Origin: Favolaschia claudopus
Lineage: Eukaryota; Basidiomycota; Agaricomycetes; Agaricales; Mycenaceae
NCBI GenBank assembly: GCA_037176885.1
Contig: JAWWNJ010000034.1
Span: 310,001 to 374,000, forward strand
Direction of reading: 5' to 3'
DNA length: 64,000 bases
Below are positions 63,401-64,000 of this stretch, piece after piece (the first letter of the stretch is position 1; the number at the start of each line of letters is the position of its first letter). The notes beneath the pieces were generated by a model. The model made no database searches. It was given only the letters and a program-made list of their open reading frames with translations, and was not told the origin of the DNA. The position numbers and the translations under genes are program-made.

Positions 63401-63460
63401 GAGTGAATATGAGGGAGAGAGGGAAGTGGGTGGTGCGGTGAACGCTGCAGATCAACAAAA
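60421..63460. repeat. 3 kb repeat-rich, non-coding region with degenerate duplicated modules
   Basis: The region is full of TTGAAT / GAATCGA / GAACG words and lacks long frames. A module with CATAGT-TCGGCGTC, CAGCATTCGTTCGT, GACGTACGG, TTTCGGTAC and GAGTCGGGT appears twice (about 61695-61820 and 61997-62135). A second pair (about 60480-60620 and 60780-60890) shares GCAGAnCCGC, GGCTnCGACTGC-like text and TTTCnATGAATCnTTGAAT. AGCACTCACAAGGGATT occurs near 62828 and 63128. Minus-strand donor-like GTGAGT/GTAAGT words recur every 100-300 bp. Confidence 0.45.
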
Positions 63461-63472
63461 CTCACCGAGTCT

Positions 63473-63703
63473 TTATAGACGAGAGGCGGCCCGCCGTCGC
63501 CCAATCTTGCTTTCGTAGTCTACGGGATCGACAGTCTTGCCTGGGAAGCGTCCATGGCCGTGCAATTCAGTCGCATGGACGGCGGAGAGACGGAATATGC
63601 TAGAAGTCGAAAATATTCGTAAGTCAGCAACAAGCTCCACGGAAAATACACGCACGTCAAGCAAGATCCGTGTGACTAATAATGTGACATCCAGTGTCGT
63701 CAC
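63473..63703 (-). CDS. Possible exon of a small protein, unrecognised
   Basis: After a likely acceptor (TTCTAG near 63600) the minus strand reads ILRLSAVHATELHGHGRFPG and KTVDPVDYESKIGRRRAASR, followed by Leu and a stop at 63473. A GTGAGT donor lies just beyond the stop, near 63463, as in genes with an intron in the 3' UTR. The codon pattern looks real, but the upstream exons are unclear and the family is not recognised. Confidence 0.3.
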   Translation of the reverse strand: MTTLDVTLLVTRILLDVRVFSVELVADLRIFSTSSIFRLSAVHATELHGHGRFPGKTVDPVDYESKIGRRRAASRL

Positions 63704-64000
63704 ACGAGGAGAGTGGGGGGAAGGCCTTCAGGAGAGCGGAGGAATTGGAATAGGGGTGAATCGTCGAGTTGGACGTAGGGACGGCGCTGCAAGTTGGTAG
63801 ACCGCAAGAGCTGTCGAGTTGCTCTCAGAAAACAACATTTAGCCTGCCAAGAAAAGCATATATCAGCTTCACACGGCCGTACAAGCGAGGATTGTTGCGA
63901 CACACCGGAAGTTCATCCAGTCTCAACTCCGCTCCAATGACTCCGATCGCTCCAGAGCGCTCTCCGACGTCGCGGGTATCCAATCGCTACCTGTTCCACA

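Noticed and set aside
1..64000. tRNA, rRNA or CRISPR features
   Set aside because: No cloverleaf with A and B boxes, no rRNA-like blocks and no regularly spaced direct repeats with unique spacers were found on reading; CRISPR is not expected in a eukaryote.

Overview
The window looks like nuclear DNA of a basidiomycete fungus, most likely an agaricomycete. Coding regions are broken by many 45-70 nt introns with GTRNGT-type donors. The host genes include families typical of mushrooms (DUF6534- and DUF6535-type membrane proteins, a Zn2Cys6 regulator with a fungal transcription factor domain). A full-length Ty3/gypsy element of about 18 kb is present. The species cannot be named from the sequence.

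Layout. 1-104 is the 3' end of a gene cut by the window edge. 541-1991 (-) is a nine-exon short-chain dehydrogenase of 328 aa. 2139-25004 is one 22.9 kb nest of retroelements inserted between the dehydrogenase and a divergently transcribed Sec24 gene (25996-29135, +). Then come a flavin-reductase-like protein (29233-30063, -), an unrecognised 255 aa protein (30828-31820, +), an F-box-like gene with an apparent frameshift (32169-33037, -) and a DUF6534 membrane protein (33343-35138, -). An MFS transporter gene follows, split into two parts (35836-36411 and 44734-46873, -) by an 8.3 kb DNA element with a target-site duplication. Further right are a DUF6535 protein (47480-50286, -), a seven-helix membrane protein (50612-52015, -), a Ser/Pro-rich protein (54544-55863, +), a Zn2Cys6-type regulator (56441-59254, -) and a low-complexity, repeat-rich right end.

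The retroelement nest has two layers. The older layer is a gag-only LTR element (TR-GAG type) in a rearranged tandem form: LTR, complete gag interior, LTR, truncated gag interior, inverted partial LTR. The whole is flanked by a 4 bp duplication (CCGC). The middle LTR was later hit by the 18,027 bp gypsy element (4308-22334). That element has 1,798 bp LTRs in which I saw no difference, and a 4 bp duplication (GCGT). Its empty target is preserved in the neighbouring LTR copy. Both layers share the same 19 nt primer-binding site.

The gypsy element is the most unusual object here. Gag, protease and pol run on the minus strand. Between pol and the 3' LTR lie about 6.9 kb with three intron-containing genes on the opposite strand (A 604 aa, B 415 aa, C 211 aa). 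A and C each carry a six-cysteine array spaced like a Gal4-type Zn2Cys6 cluster. The palindrome CCGCGG, two abutting CCG/CGG triplets of the kind Zn2Cys6 proteins bind, occurs about 52 times by eye in this 18 kb element, against about 5 times in the other 46 kb. I propose that the element encodes its own DNA-binding factors and has accumulated their target site throughout, by analogy with the VANC anti-silencing proteins of plant transposons. This is a hypothesis; the motif count, the cysteine spacing and the gene models are read from the sequence by eye.
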